The notes beneath the pieces were generated by a model. The model saw only the letters and a program-made list of their open reading frames with translations. It did not search any database and was not told where the DNA came from. Below are positions 42,715 to 53,050 of a stretch of 64,000 nt of DNA, piece by piece (position 1 is the first letter of the stretch; every line of letters begins with the position of its first letter). Position numbers and translations under genes: made by a program. This DNA comes from Craspedostauros australis (Eukaryota > Bacillariophyta > Bacillariophyceae > Mastogloiales > Achnanthaceae). The stretch covers positions 1 to 64,000 of the forward strand of contig JAMXDE010000054.1 of the NCBI GenBank assembly GCA_026770025.1, read 5' to 3'.

Positions 42715-44196
42715 TCAGGAACGGTTGTTTTGGTTGCAGCGAGACATCATGGAACCGATACCGGCGGTTTGATTGGTACCAGTGCTGTTGGTCTGGTTCG
42801 GTGGAGTTGGAGGCCCATAGTGGCCGTCCGTGTCCTCACGTGGACGCTTGGGAGGGTTGCCCCGGCCAACAGACATCACACCACGGCGTTTGTCACGTGC
42901 GCCGCGCAACTCCAATGCGCGTGCCTTTTGAGCGGACGACATGACTGCCCACTCTTCAGGGAGATAGTGACGGTCAGTGATGACCATGTTGGGGTTGTAC
43001 TGTTTGGTTCGTCCTTGGCCTCCACGTCCTGGTTTGTTGGCTCGGTAATGACCGCCTCGACCGCCGCCGTTGTTGTTACGTCCCATGGACGAGATTTGAC
43101 GCGTGGGAGTCGATGCCTGTTTGCGGCTGATCACTTCACTGAGTGCATTCACGGTGGCGGGGAAGCTGGTACGGATGCTTTTGTTGAGCATGATAGCGTC
43201 ACACGCGGTGGTCAGGTGTGGCACACGAATGCCATGCATCAGGTGCCGGACTTTGGCGTCCTTGACAAGCGGTTCACCACATGCAGCCATGTCTTCGAAG
43301 GCAGAGTTCAAGCGTTGGGTGTATGTTTCGAATGTGAAGTTGCGTGACTTGCCATCGTAGAAGGTGTTGTTGATGATGCCGGTCGCGGTTGCCTTGGTTC
43401 GGACTTGATAGGAGTCACTGCGGTAGTGTTCTTGGAGTGTCAGGTATGCAGTGCGTCCATCTCTGGATCGCTCATTGCCTTGCACCCAATTCCATGCTGG
43501 TCCACCATGAGTCACGTGGCGAATGACCTGCCATATGGCCGCATTGTCAGCCTTGTGCTTGAGGCCTACGTGGGCAGCTCGGTCGATTAGCTCCTCTTTG
43601 AGGGACAGGGTGCCGAATGGAGTGTTGACGGCTGGCATTCTGTCTTCAGGTTTGAGAGGATTTTCACGGATGATGTACGATAAGGGAGTGTCACTTGCAC
43701 CGAGCGTGTTTTCGAGGTAGTTCGCGATGTCCTCGAGTGTTTCGCGGACGTTGTCCAAACGAGTGAGGGGATCGGGCAAATCCATCGAAGGTGAGTCTTT
43801 CGCGCGGACTTCTTCCTCAAAGAGGGACCAGAGAGCGTTGAGACGCTCAATGGGTGCTTCGGCAGCAGAGAAAGGGCGTTGGATGCGATCGAAATGGAAG
43901 CGCACATAGCAGAGCTTCCGGAGCTTCAGTTCATGCACCCATCCAATAGTGACTCCGGGATCCTTGATTTGCGCCGGAGTGGTAGAGCGATTGCCCGATG
44001 TCTGTCCTGGGTTGGCGACGAGGCTGCTTCCCTTACGGATACGATCGCAGAGCTTCTCTAAGTCATTGTCGGAGAACATCAGAAGGTCGTCAAAGGTGTT
44101 GAGTCCTTGTGCACTGAGTGCCTCACCGATGTTGGCCTTGGTAAAACTCATGACGTTGGTAAGGTAGTTACGGATCTCATTGCTGTTGGTCAACAT
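42715..44196 (-). CDS. Gag of element D, 493 aa
   Basis: An open frame of 493 codons starts at 44196. It is mostly helical and has an Arg/Gly-rich basic tail (GGGRGGHYRANKPGRGG, about residues 370-400) instead of a CCHC knuckle. It ends at a TGA (42715-42717). The same frame continues directly into the protease, so this stop is either another nonsense change (a CGA codon would give RSRS) or a Gag/Pol readthrough site. About 470 nt of leader separate the start from the 5' LTR. Confidence 0.75.
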   Translation of the reverse strand: MLTNSNEIRNYLTNVMSFTKANIGEALSAQGLNTFDDLLMFSDNDLEKLCDRIRKGSSLVANPGQTSGNRSTTPAQIKDPGVTIGWVHELKLRKLCYVRFHFDRIQRPFSAAEAPIERLNALWSLFEEEVRAKDSPSMDLPDPLTRLDNVRETLEDIANYLENTLGASDTPLSYIIRENPLKPEDRMPAVNTPFGTLSLKEELIDRAAHVGLKHKADNAAIWQVIRHVTHGGPAWNWVQGNERSRDGRTAYLTLQEHYRSDSYQVRTKATATGIINNTFYDGKSRNFTFETYTQRLNSAFEDMAACGEPLVKDAKVRHLMHGIRVPHLTTACDAIMLNKSIRTSFPATVNALSEVISRKQASTPTRQISSMGRNNNGGGRGGHYRANKPGRGGQGRTKQYNPNMVITDRHYLPEEWAVMSSAQKARALELRGARDKRRGVMSVGRGNPPKRPREDTDGHYGPPTPPNQTNSTGTNQTAGIGSMMSRCNQNNRS

Positions 44197-44665
44197 GTTG
44201 GCTGTCGTACGGTTGTTGAGTGCAAAAGGGGAAAGGAGAGAAACAAGATGTCAAGTTGTGACAGAAAGCTCCGCTGGGACAAGGCGTGTTTTGTCATGTG
44301 AGTTTCGCAGTGTGTGTGTCGATGTTTCGACCCACGGTGAGAAGCACGGATGTGGCGACAAGGCACACGATCTTTCACTCAGTAGGAGCGCGTGTCTCAG
44401 TAGGGGTTCCGCGTGGCCTGCGGTTGGTGCGTCCACCTTGTCTTGCCATCCACACCATGCCAAAGCGAACGGTGGGAGTACATCCCTCTGGCACCGGCCA
44501 AAATGCACCAGAACATCATTGCCAAAGGGGATGCAACACGATTCCAAGCTGTGCCGGCTCACGGCGGTCCACCCTCAGAGCGGGGTCCCAGTATTGTCAT
44601 CGCCTCTTCAGGCGGTCCCCGCGTGCTTGCACATGGCCCTCGTGAGCGGATGCGTAATGATAAAC

Positions 44666-44839
44666 CAAGTTAACACACACATGCATTGTCATTGAGGGTT
44701 GGAAACCCAAAGGATTCAGATTATAAGGGTTTTAGGGTCGTGTAGGACCGTCAGAGAGTACACTGTTCTCCCGTCGTTGGGCGATACCCGTGTTCGCACG
44801 TTAACCTCGTTTTAACCGTTTCACACGTATTCCTGTTTG
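44666..44839 (-). repeat. 5' LTR of element D
   Basis: Partner of 37917-38090. On the minus strand the bases after it read TTGGTTTATCATTACGC; a TGG-starting primer site is possible but no tRNA is recognised. Confidence 0.83.
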
Positions 44840-45554
44840 ACAAAATGTGATGAATAATGATTTCTCTGACGCTCGATAGACAGTTCCGAAGTGCGGACAG
44901 ACGCAAATAGTTTGAGGCAGACATGCGCCGCGGCATCTTGGATTGGAGTGTTGTTTCGCTCGCCCGATGTTTGCTCCCGACACTTGGTCTTCGTTGCCGT
45001 GATTGAAGTCCTTGGTGTTGTGACCAGGAAGCGGATGTGGCCTTCAACTCCTTTCAGGTGTCTTTCCCTCTTTGTGTGGATGGAAACGATTGGCAGAGTG
45101 ACCCTCTCTCTCGAGGCCAAGGTGAATGGGATCATGTTACCGCTTGGACGAACCAAGAATTGGAATTCCTGTGTCGCAACAAGGCTGCACATTCCAGTTA
45201 CGGACATTGATCCCAGAAGAGTGAAGTCGCCAAAGTCCAATCGTCGTCTGTGGAAGAGCTTTCCACCTCCCTTCACGCACAACGAAGACCGCAGCGCCAC
45301 CACGCCCAAACCGACACCAAGAATGGTACCAAGACTACCAACACCAATGCAAAGGCCATACACGTACCTGACTCGTATGTGTGGTCGTTCGACTGCTAAT
45401 ACACCACCGACGAGACCAACCACCAACCTCACCGAAAGCGAAAGCACCAAGCGCAAGTCCTGACCACAATCTCAGACGCGACCACAGCCACAATCACAAT
45501 TTCACCCACAATTCCACCCACGAACACAAACGCAGACACCTTGAGACTCTCACC
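44840..45554. other. upstream region of the ATPase gene
   Basis: Both strands hold frames of about 190-210 codons (44891-45463 plus, 44821-45456 minus); neither has a motif and the minus one runs into the LTR. This stretch probably contains the promoter and 5' leader of the gene starting at 45555. No TATA box or other element is claimed. Confidence 0.4.
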
Positions 45555-48500
45555 ATGGCGGCGCAGATGATCGAACTGAAGTCGAAGCACACGATGACGT
45601 CCAACCGCGACATCGCCCCTCTGTTACCGACCACAGGCAAGGAGTCACCCGCTCCAACTCCGGGCGAGGAGATCATGAAGGAGATCATCACGTCGAAGGC
45701 CAAGCTAACGAGCAACGTATCTGTGACGGACGACGACTCCTCCTTCGACCTCGCGTCCAAGCAGTCTCTCAACTTCGATCGCGCGGGCCTCGTGGGACGC
45801 GACAAGGAGAAGCGGATCATGTCCAACGCCATCCGCCAGCTGCTGAAGCAGCAACCTGCCGACGGCGAGGTTCCCAAGACCCTGTGCCTCATATCAGGTC
45901 CGTCGGGTTCCGGCAAGAGCAAGCTCGCCACGCACTACCGGCAGCACTGCCTGGAAAGCTTCGCGTTCTTCGTCTGCGGCAAGTTCGATCTACAGCAAAT
46001 GGAGGAGCCCTACGCCGGTATCCGCAATGCGATGGGGGAGCTCATGGAGCAGATCAAATTGCTGCCGCCGAACGACGTCGTCGGCGCAACCATGGACGAT
46101 CCGAGGCGGGTCTCACGCGTGCATCAGGCGCTGGTCCGGAATCTGTCGGCCAGAGAACTGAGGACGCTGCACAAGCTCGTCCCTGGTCTCCACAAGTGGA
46201 TGACGGGCGAAGATGCCATCACGGTCGGCACGCGGCACAGCGAAGGTGCGGACCTGACCAGCTGGCATGAAACCAGTGACGATGTCAACAACGGCAATGT
46301 CGACAACAGCAATAATGATGACAATAGCGACGCCGCAGCCATCATCACGAATACGGAGCTGGTTGGCAGTAACTCCATGATCCAGCAGAAATCGCTTGCA
46401 ACCCTATCGATAGGATCCGACGGTGAGAGGAATCCTGCCGCGATGGAGGGATACAAGGAGAAGTCCGACAGGATCAAGCACACGCTCAAGCGGTTCCTGC
46501 AGATCATTTGCCAACACAGCCCGCTGGTGCTCATGATGGATGACATCCAATGGGCCGACAAGGCGTCGCTAGATCTGATCGAAACGTGGACGCTGGATGC
46601 TGAAATCCCGTCCTTGATGATCGTGGGATGCTTCAGATCCAACGAGCTGGAGCAGAATGAATCGCTGCAAGGCATGATCGACACTCTCGAGAACTTGAAG
46701 CGAGAGCGGGCCATCCGCATCATCAACATCCACATGAGCGACCTACCGCAGCAAAGCGTCCGGCAGATCCTCGTCGAGATCCTGCTGCCGGACAAGGATG
46801 ACGATGTCAACGGCCTCGCGGATATCGTCCATCGCAAGACGGGCGGCAACATCTTCTTCGTCAAGCAGTTTCTGGAATCGTTGGTCGATGATGATCTGCT
46901 GTGGTTTGATGAGGTTGGTGGGATGAAGTGGCTCTGGGAGGAACGCAAAATCATCGCCGAGTCGTCTGCCACTGACAACATTGTGGATCTGATGAAGCAC
47001 AAGTTGCATCGCGTTGATGATGCTCATCATGTACTCCCGATTGCAGCGTGCCTCGGATGCACATTTTCGCGCAAGAGGTTGATGCTTGTGATTCGGGCAT
47101 TTTCGATCCATTCCGATCACAGGGTGTTCTTTCGAGACCTGCTGATTGAGGACAACGCAGCGCACCCCAAACCGGGTGGTGCCGAGCCAAGACGAAAGCA
47201 GCGGCCGCCGCAACGTGTCGACCTCACATCGCATAAGAGCATACAAAAGATCCTCGATACCTGCGAACGCGAAGGTCTCATCGAGCAACATTCCCAACAT
47301 CAAACCAAGCGCGCCAAGTCGAAAACCAAGACCGAGAAGGCGCGAGCGGCATCAAACCAAGCGCGAAACGATGATGATCGATGCACCTTCATCCACGACA
47401 AGATCCAGGAGGCAGCATTGGCGTTGGTACCCCAAGACAAGCTGTCTGAGCTGCAGCATAGGGTTGGTGACATCCTGCTCTCCTCCTTCTCCAATGGCGA
47501 GATGGAGGATCATGACGTCTACATGGTCGCGGGCCTCATCAACACGAGGCTTGACCTGATTCCAGCCACGGCGGAGCAATCCAACCGCCGCGCGAGGATC
47601 GCCATGCTCAACTACAAGACGGCCCAGCTCGCCGTGGAGTGCGCCGCATTTCAAGCTGCGTTGCGGTACTTCGCAACGGCCATGCGGATGCTGCCTACCA
47701 ATCATTGGAAGAGCCATTTCGCCGAGAGCTTGGATATCTACGCCTCGGCAGCTGAGTGCGCATACCTCATAAATGACTCCAACAAGGCCAAGGAGTACTG
47801 TTCGGCCGTCCTGTCTCTTGAGTGCCCTCTGCTTCACAAGGTCCGAACCTATCATATCTTTCTAGAAGTCCTATTCACGGAATCTCAAGCACACAAGGCG
47901 GTCGAGACGCTACCAACGTGCATCAACCTGCTCAGCATGCTTGGTTGCGAACTGCCCAAGAGCAGTTTCAGCAGAAAGATGCGACTCATCTTTGGCCTGT
48001 CGAAGATGAAGCGAGTGGCATCAAAATGGACCGTGGAATCCTTTCGAAGCATGCCAGCGTCACAGGATCCGACGCAAATGGCAATCGTCAAGACCCTCAA
48101 CAAGTCAATCGTCATCGCCTTCATCCTCAAGCCGGACCTATTTCCTTTGATCATCCTCGAGTGCGTACGCAGGACCTTGAAGTACGGAATCATGCCATAC
48201 TCGGCACCTGCTTTTAGTTGCTTGGCCGTACTCGTAGGGTACTTCATGGGAGACTTCGTAACAGCAGTCAAGATTTGCAAGGTTGCTCTCGCCATAACAG
48301 ATCGCGAATCAAACCAAATTTGCAAATGCCAGGTGATGTACACTGCTTGCCTGGGCACCATGCACTGGGTCAGACCTCTGGGGGAGATACCAGCGCCTTT
48401 TTGGGAGGCTTACGAGCTGGGCATGGCCTGCGGTGATGTCGATTCGGCCATCCGGGCTCTCATGTACTATTGGCAAACGAGATTCTACATCGGAGTCCCG

Positions 48501-49352
48501 CTGCCTCAGCTCGATGAGGAAATGCTGAAGTACTCGAAGGTCATGGAAGACTTTCGGAGGGCGGACACAAGAAGCATCATCAACGTGACTTGGCAATCAA
48601 TACGGAACTTGCGCGGTCTCTCGGACAATGACATCAAGCTGAAGGGAGACATATTCGACGAAGATGCCTTCTTCCGAAACGCCGCGGAGGAAAACGACAA
48701 TTTCGTGTCGCTTGTGGTGATGTCATGTCGGCAAACGCAGGGCGTTTTCCTCGGCGAGTACGAGTACGGAGCTTCGGCATCGGTGAAAATCTTCGATGAG
48801 GAGCTGAAGGTATTTGCTGGATCGTCCTTCCTGCCGCTTGCCGCGTGCTATTCCGGGGTCTGCTGCTACGCTGCCTCCCACAGCATATCCAACAAGGCCC
48901 ACGCGAAGCGATATCGCAAATTTGCTGACAAATGCCGAAAGCAGCTGCAAGTATGGGCAGACAAGGGCAATTCAAACTGCGACCACAGACTCGCCCTCCT
49001 GGAGGCGGAGCACAAGATGTTGCGATCAAAGTACGACTTTGCCCTCTTCAAGTTCAGGAGTGTCATCGAGATGACCGACAAGCTCGGATGCATCAATGAA
49101 CAAGCCTTGGCGAATGAGCGGCTGTCGGAGTGCTTGGTGAGGATGGGCAAGAGAGACGTCGCTCTTCTGGCCATGGCGGAAGCCATCAGGCTGTACGAGG
49201 AGTGGGGTGCAATGAAAAAGGTTGAGAAGCTGAGGTTGGCATCCGAGAAGATGCGGCAGGGGGCACGGGCTGATGGTGTCGCTGCTTCGGTTGGTGGGGA
49301 TACTGATACGGTGCCGTTCGCGGCAGGTTCGACAGGCACGGCAAGTGCGTGA
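45555..49352 (+). CDS. AAA_16/STAND-type predicted ATPase, 1265 aa
   Basis: A single-exon gene. The start at 45555 is preferred because ACCATGG is a good initiation context and the His/Asn/Thr-rich run before it looks untranslated; the frame is open back to 45381. Residues 75-95 carry the entry motif (GLVGRDKEKRIM). Walker A is GPSGSGKSKL near 115-124. Walker B is LVLMMDDIQWAD near 324-335. A KTGGNIFFVKQFLESL box near 430 matches the GNPFFV motif of the COG3899 class of predicted ATPases. Residues 220-290 form a polar, disordered insert. The C-terminal 600 residues are helical and TPR-like. In many organisms this module links a protein kinase to GAF or histidine kinase domains; neither is present. 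A signalling scaffold or switch is inferred; the partner is unknown. The stop is TGA. Confidence 0.88.
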   Translation: MAAQMIELKSKHTMTSNRDIAPLLPTTGKESPAPTPGEEIMKEIITSKAKLTSNVSVTDDDSSFDLASKQSLNFDRAGLVGRDKEKRIMSNAIRQLLKQQPADGEVPKTLCLISGPSGSGKSKLATHYRQHCLESFAFFVCGKFDLQQMEEPYAGIRNAMGELMEQIKLLPPNDVVGATMDDPRRVSRVHQALVRNLSARELRTLHKLVPGLHKWMTGEDAITVGTRHSEGADLTSWHETSDDVNNGNVDNSNNDDNSDAAAIITNTELVGSNSMIQQKSLATLSIGSDGERNPAAMEGYKEKSDRIKHTLKRFLQIICQHSPLVLMMDDIQWADKASLDLIETWTLDAEIPSLMIVGCFRSNELEQNESLQGMIDTLENLKRERAIRIINIHMSDLPQQSVRQILVEILLPDKDDDVNGLADIVHRKTGGNIFFVKQFLESLVDDDLLWFDEVGGMKWLWEERKIIAESSATDNIVDLMKHKLHRVDDAHHVLPIAACLGCTFSRKRLMLVIRAFSIHSDHRVFFRDLLIEDNAAHPKPGGAEPRRKQRPPQRVDLTSHKSIQKILDTCEREGLIEQHSQHQTKRAKSKTKTEKARAASNQARNDDDRCTFIHDKIQEAALALVPQDKLSELQHRVGDILLSSFSNGEMEDHDVYMVAGLINTRLDLIPATAEQSNRRARIAMLNYKTAQLAVECAAFQAALRYFATAMRMLPTNHWKSHFAESLDIYASAAECAYLINDSNKAKEYCSAVLSLECPLLHKVRTYHIFLEVLFTESQAHKAVETLPTCINLLSMLGCELPKSSFSRKMRLIFGLSKMKRVASKWTVESFRSMPASQDPTQMAIVKTLNKSIVIAFILKPDLFPLIILECVRRTLKYGIMPYSAPAFSCLAVLVGYFMGDFVTAVKICKVALAITDRESNQICKCQVMYTACLGTMHWVRPLGEIPAPFWEAYELGMACGDVDSAIRALMYYWQTRFYIGVPLPQLDEEMLKYSKVMEDFRRADTRSIINVTWQSIRNLRGLSDNDIKLKGDIFDEDAFFRNAAEENDNFVSLVVMSCRQTQGVFLGEYEYGASASVKIFDEELKVFAGSSFLPLAACYSGVCCYAASHSISNKAHAKRYRKFADKCRKQLQVWADKGNSNCDHRLALLEAEHKMLRSKYDFALFKFRSVIEMTDKLGCINEQALANERLSECLVRMGKRDVALLAMAEAIRLYEEWGAMKKVEKLRLASEKMRQGARADGVAASVGGDTDTVPFAAGSTGTASA

Positions 49353-50961
49353 AGCGGCAAGAAGTAAATGCGTAATATAATAGAGTAGACAGCTTGTGAT
49401 AGAGTGTGATTATGTCGGTGGGTAGATGCGAGGAAGCATGAGTAGGCATGGTGCACCGAACCATGGAATAGATGGTTTGACTGTGCCGTGCTATGCTGCT
49501 CACTGCTCTTGAGGAGATTGTTGTGGTGCTATGCTGACGCAGTTCGTGGTTTCCAGTTCTTTTTTAAAATTGTGAGGAAGATCCGTATCCACGTTTGGAT
49601 CAAGGCTGCGACACAACCACGACATTCGAAGACACCAACACATAGCGAGATTGAGTCACGCGACGTCACAACCCAGACACGTACGACCTCCACACCAACA
49701 AATGAGAACAAGAATCCAGAAGAAGATCGTGGAAGGTGGCGACATCGCCAACAACAACCAAGAGACGCGCTCACCACAACACAGCACACTAAGCGCACAC
49801 CATGGTCTCTGATCACCACTATACTCGCACGAGCACACTGCCCTCTACTCGTACGACTATTGGTACAAACACCTCCGAGATGATGGGCGCGGTCTTCGCT
49901 GCTTCAATTCCGCCGCCTGAACAAGTCAGACACCAACGTTGCGCGGAAAAGGGCAGGTGATGGACGAGAGAGCTGAAGTCGGACCACGCGTCATGTGGAC
50001 GATGCGCGCGATCTCTTGGCGTCGACTTCGGTTGCGCGTATCTTCCGACAGATGATGCCAATCCCCAAGTTGTCAAGCTGGAGCACTGAGCAAGACTCTC
50101 ACTCTGCGGCGAATTCGTCCGGACGTGCGGAAAGCAACGGCTTGGCAGCGAAGCATCGCATGGCATCGGTGCGCTGCGCATGAGATGCATCGCTTTGGAC
50201 GCCGGAGCAGTCGTCAACCCAGCCAAGTGGTTGGACCACATCAAGCCTCGCGCACTCCGCCGGCGGCGAGCGATCGCATGAAGCATAACCAAAGAGCAAT
50301 TGGCGAGGCACGTGGTTCTTGCTTCGTTGCTTGGCTCATCTGCTGCCCCAATGGCTGGCCCGAACAACAGAGCAACGGCTCACGTATAACAAGACATCAA
50401 GGGTAGTGACGACGAATATGAGCGTGAATCCAGCGGAGGCTCTACGGCGCTGGCTCCACGGCGCTCATATTCCATGGTCCTCGCCCACCTACATTAACAC
50501 TCACATTCACAACCATCTTGTCTCCCCATCACAACAAAACGCGGCGCAACTGAACTTAACAATGATCGAGTGATTGTTTGATGTTGTGGTAGTTCCGCTT
50601 GCGGCACTCTCTTCATCACGTGCAAACCAACTTTCATCTTTTCACTCAACACGAGCGTTGGTGCTGAATTGGTGCATGACTCGACAGGTGCGATGCGGCA
50701 TCGGATTGATCACTAGTCATCTCCTTGCACCGTGACTGCGCGGCGACTACTCGTGCAGGTCTCACGACATACGAGTCTGAAGGATCTCTTTATAAAGTTG
50801 ATTGATATCTAATTGCTCAGACTTTGTCATCTGCACTCCTCCACTGCATGAAGCGTTCGCTCCTCAAGCGCTGTTCTGGAGTGAACTACTTCACACCTCT
50901 TCCTCGGTAGTGACGTCCACCACAATCACGTTGGATCAATTGGTTCTCACAGAATTGGTTC
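49353..50961. other. intergenic stretch after the ATPase gene
   Basis: ORFs of 130-180 codons occur on both strands (49488-49883 plus, 49819-50367 minus) without motif or composition signal. The first 150 bases are the likely 3' untranslated region of the ATPase gene. Confidence 0.4.
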
Positions 50962-52640
50962 TCATAGAGCGGACGAAGCCCACCAATGTCGCCCGATCCA
51001 TGTATGACTCCATTTGTTCTCATATACAACCGTGTACAACTCCATCATGGACATACAGCTGTACTCGTCATCAATACCATCACTCTCCGCTCCCCCACTG
51101 CAAAGGAAATGAATGTCTCCCATCAGTTGATGATGTGGAATCAGCTTGCTGAAATCTGGATGAGTGAACATATCTTTCTCACTTTCAGCTGCCATTCTCG
51201 TTGCTGCATCCTTCAACACCACACAGTTGTATTGATTGGCAAATATCAGCGTGTCTATCATGTTTCCTCTGTGACATATTTGCAGGCCAAGTCCGCTTCA
51301 AAAACAAACTTGAGTCGCCAGAAGCCGACCTCGTTGGCAACAAGGATCAGTTGTTGCAGATCGTCCTGTCCAGTGAGGATGGGAGTTGGCTGATTAGAGG
51401 CATCTGCATTGGCGTTGCCATTATGAGTGTTGTTGTTGAAGGATATCTCACCTGTGTAGATACATTGGAGGACGTATCGGACGTGTTTTGGTTGAAGGTT
51501 GGGAAGAGGGATGGTGGTTTGGATGGGTTCAGTTCCTCCGTGAGCGACATCATGGGCACCATCGTGAGCGCATTGATGTTGGATTCCAGAGTTGATCAAT
51601 GCCTGAATGGATGGGACAGTGACCATGAGGACCGCGGAGTTTGCCTTGATTGCTTGTTGATCGTACCCTTGTCCGCAAAGGAAGGTAATGTCTGTGATGG
51701 CCTCGGTACGAATAGCGGCGCGACGATCTTGGTCGATGCTGATCTTGAGGTGTTGTTTCAACTGCCGTTTCAGTTGCTTGTTCTCCTGGTCCTTCTGTTT
51801 CTTCTCTTCCTCCTCCCGTTCCAACTGCTGTTTCAGTTGTTCGTTCTCCCTTTGAGATTTCAAGAGCATATGCTGCATTTCTTCCTTCTGCTGTTCCCAC
51901 TGCCGTTTCAGTTGTTCGTTCTCCTGGTCCTTCTGTTTCTTCTCTTCCTCCCCTCGTTCCAACTGCTGTTTCAGTTGTTCGATCTCTTGCTCGTTCTGTT
52001 GTAAGCGTTGTTGCAGTTGTGAGTTGCGGTGACTCAGATGATCGAGACGGTGAAAAATGATTCGAAGTGTTGCATCGATGAAATCGAGGGGTGTATTGTT
52101 GCTGTTGTTTTGGATGTTGATGTCGGCATTGGCTGATTCGATAAGATAATGCATACACTCCACGTGGTCGTCCATGCATGCGTGATGAAGGGGAGTGTTA
52201 CCATTGTCGTCTTTGCCATTGATGTTTGCCCCACATGATTCGATGAGGTACTTCACACACTCCAGGTGGCCTTCGTGACATGCCCAATGAAGGGGAGTCC
52301 AACCATCGTTGTTTTTGCGGTTGATGCTGGCCCCACATGATTCGATGAGGTACTTCACACACTCCAGGTGACCGTTGGAGCTTGCCCGATGAAGGGGAGT
52401 GGAACCGCTGTAGTCATTGCAGTCGACTTTGGCCCTGTATGATTCGACGAGGTACTTCACACACTCCAGCCGGCCGTACCTGCATGCCTCATGAAGGGGA
52501 GTGCAACCCATGAAGGCTGTAGCCTTGTTGAAATCAACTTCTTCATTCTGCGTCTCGGTCCGCTTCTTCCATTCCTTCAACACCGACAATTGACCTGCCA
52601 TGGCAGCAACATTGAGTTGATAGTTCGCAGCATTCGGCAT
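50962..52640 (-). pseudogene. ankyrin / coiled-coil / BTB protein, copy 1, frameshifted
   Basis: The gene starts at 52640 (MPNAANYQL). Residues 43-170 hold four ankyrin repeats of 33-34 residues (TPLHxAxxxGHLECVKYLIES). Residues 185-300 are a long Gln/Glu/Lys coiled coil. A BTB/POZ-type domain follows (DITFLCGQ, LPNLQPKHVRYVLQCIYTGE). At 51258-51261 the frame ends at TGA within ATGA, while the next frame carries on with IDTLIFANQYNCVVLKDAA, exactly where the paralogue reads TTIDVLIFAHQHNCVVLKDGA. One base has been lost, or the base call is wrong. The rest reads on to 50962. Such proteins often act as adaptors, for instance for cullin-3 ubiquitin ligases; that role is inferred from BTB family knowledge only. 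Confidence 0.82.
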
Positions 52641-53050
52641 CTTGAGAGGATGGTGGATGATTGCTGGACGATTGGCGTTGAATTGGCTGTCGAGGAAGTG
52701 TGCAGTTTGAGCTATTATGCCTATGGCAGAGATATCGATAGTGTGTCTTCAATAGCTTGTATTGTTATGAGTACCATGAGCTGTGTGATGAATAGTAGTA
52801 TGAGTGGCAATTCGATGTCTGTTGTTGATGTGCTCGATTATGGGGTTGATTGGTGTGTGTTGTTGTTTGTGTTTGCCTCCTTCTCTTGACCACACCCTCT
52901 GGTTTGTGCGGTTTGGATCCTTCTGTTCTCATCCATCACGGAAATGGACACAGACAACAACAAGAAGGAAGGAAACATGTTCCCACCACAACAGAGTTCT
53001 CTTTTGCGGATCTTCGAAAACCCGAATCTTCGACTGATTCGACTACGACC
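51116..53050. repeat. segmental duplication, copy 1
   Basis: Covers ankyrin/BTB copy 1 and about 400 bases beyond its start codon. It matches 58990-60655 in the same orientation. Homology includes the upstream flank (for example GTGATGAAT...TGTTGTTGATGTGCTCGA), so the promoter was duplicated together with the gene. Confidence 0.75.

Larger units (their letters stand above)
37917..44839 (-). mobile_element. Ty1/copia retrotransposon D, degenerate, with nested solo LTR
   Basis: This is a minus-strand element with short 174-bp LTRs (37917-38090 and 44666-44839) that differ at about eight positions. From right to left it codes Gag, protease with ELDSHADTC, integrase, a C-terminal integrase extension, RT and RNase H. 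Gag to RT runs in one frame, interrupted only by TGA codons. RT has an internal deletion and a 704-bp solo LTR inserted in it. No target duplication was found. The family is one I recognise as common in diatoms. Confidence 0.88.

Noticed and set aside
38262-42717. TGA recoded as Arg in this organism
   Set aside because: The intact polyprotein A and the ATPase gene both end at TGA, so TGA is a working stop; nonsense decay explains element D better.
37917-44839. target-site duplication for element D
   Set aside because: Left flank (TTCTCG) and right flank (ACAAAA) do not match for any nearby choice of LTR ends; left unassigned.
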